NCBI GenBank assembly: GCA_949123685.1
Contig: CASBHZ010000079.1
Coordinates: 1 to 13,614 of the forward strand
DNA length: 13,614 nt
Source of the DNA: an uncultured Bacteroidales bacterium
GTDB lineage: Bacteria; Bacteroidota; Bacteroidia; Bacteroidales; Muribaculaceae
Direction of reading: 5' to 3'
Shown here: positions 13,564 to 13,614 of the stretch, piece by piece
Layout: every line of letters begins with the position of its first letter
Numbering within the stretch: the first letter of the stretch is position 1
Position numbers and translations under genes: made by a program
The notes under the pieces: generated by a model
The model's input: only the letters and a program-made list of their open reading frames with translations
The model's database searches: none
What the model was told of the DNA's origin: nothing

Positions 13564-13614
13564 AAGTTGTTTAAAAATAACTGTGAAATTTGGGGCGGCT
13601 CTCTTTTGAATAAA

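Noticed and set aside
1..13614. CRISPR array, toxin-antitoxin pair, phage or transposon genes
   Set aside because: No regularly spaced repeats of 25-40 bp, no paired small toxin/antitoxin ORFs and no transposase or integrase motifs were seen on either strand.

Overview
The window looks like a chromosomal segment from a gut-type member of the Bacteroidota, most likely order Bacteroidales. Support: several intergenic regions carry the Bacteroidales housekeeping promoter pattern TTTG-N19/20-TAnnTTTG, usually followed by CA; Shine-Dalgarno sites are absent; and the gene set is typical of the group (CfxA-type class A beta-lactamase, DUF4369-type lipoprotein redoxin, rhomboids with an SGYDSLT tail, PNPase with an Arg-rich tail). 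Family and genus cannot be fixed from this sequence. Positions 1-46 are not genomic: they match an Illumina i7/TruSeq read-2 adapter, so the natural sequence starts at about 47.

Layout. (1) 47-127: a complete leftward promoter whose transcript is cut off by the adapter. (2) 128-3012, leftward: tRNA-Leu(TAA), a terminator hairpin, rpoN (sigma-54), then a signal-peptide/transmembrane/coiled-coil protein of unknown function. (3) 3120-4370, rightward: a CfxA-like beta-lactamase lipoprotein, then a previously unlabelled small transcription unit with its own full-consensus promoter, several perfect hairpins and a strong terminator (candidate small RNA). (4) 4418-5879, leftward: a thioredoxin-fold lipoprotein with no redox cysteines, followed 34 nt later by a SUI1/YciH translation factor with a GTG start. 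(5) 6033-8360, rightward: pnp, preceded by a 20-bp tandem duplication in its leader. (6) 8361-8432: a perfect 35-bp-arm palindrome shared as terminator by pnp and the convergent dcp. (7) 8438-13381, leftward: two overlapping rhomboid protease genes, a membrane-anchored endonuclease/exonuclease/phosphatase protein, and a secreted M3 peptidyl-dipeptidase (Dcp). (8) 13382-13614: AT-rich upstream region with a -7 element, a 10-bp tandem repeat and a dyad.

Most protein genes are ordinary housekeeping or envelope genes. The rhomboid-rhomboid-EEP-Dcp cluster and the redoxin are envelope proteins, and rpoN, SUI1, PNPase and tRNA-Leu serve gene expression. I see no mobile element, CRISPR array, phage or defence system. 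The least explained items are the candidate small RNA at about 4181-4370, the coiled-coil membrane protein downstream of rpoN, the cysteine-free redoxin, and the oriented TTTAAACA motif recurring upstream of several genes.
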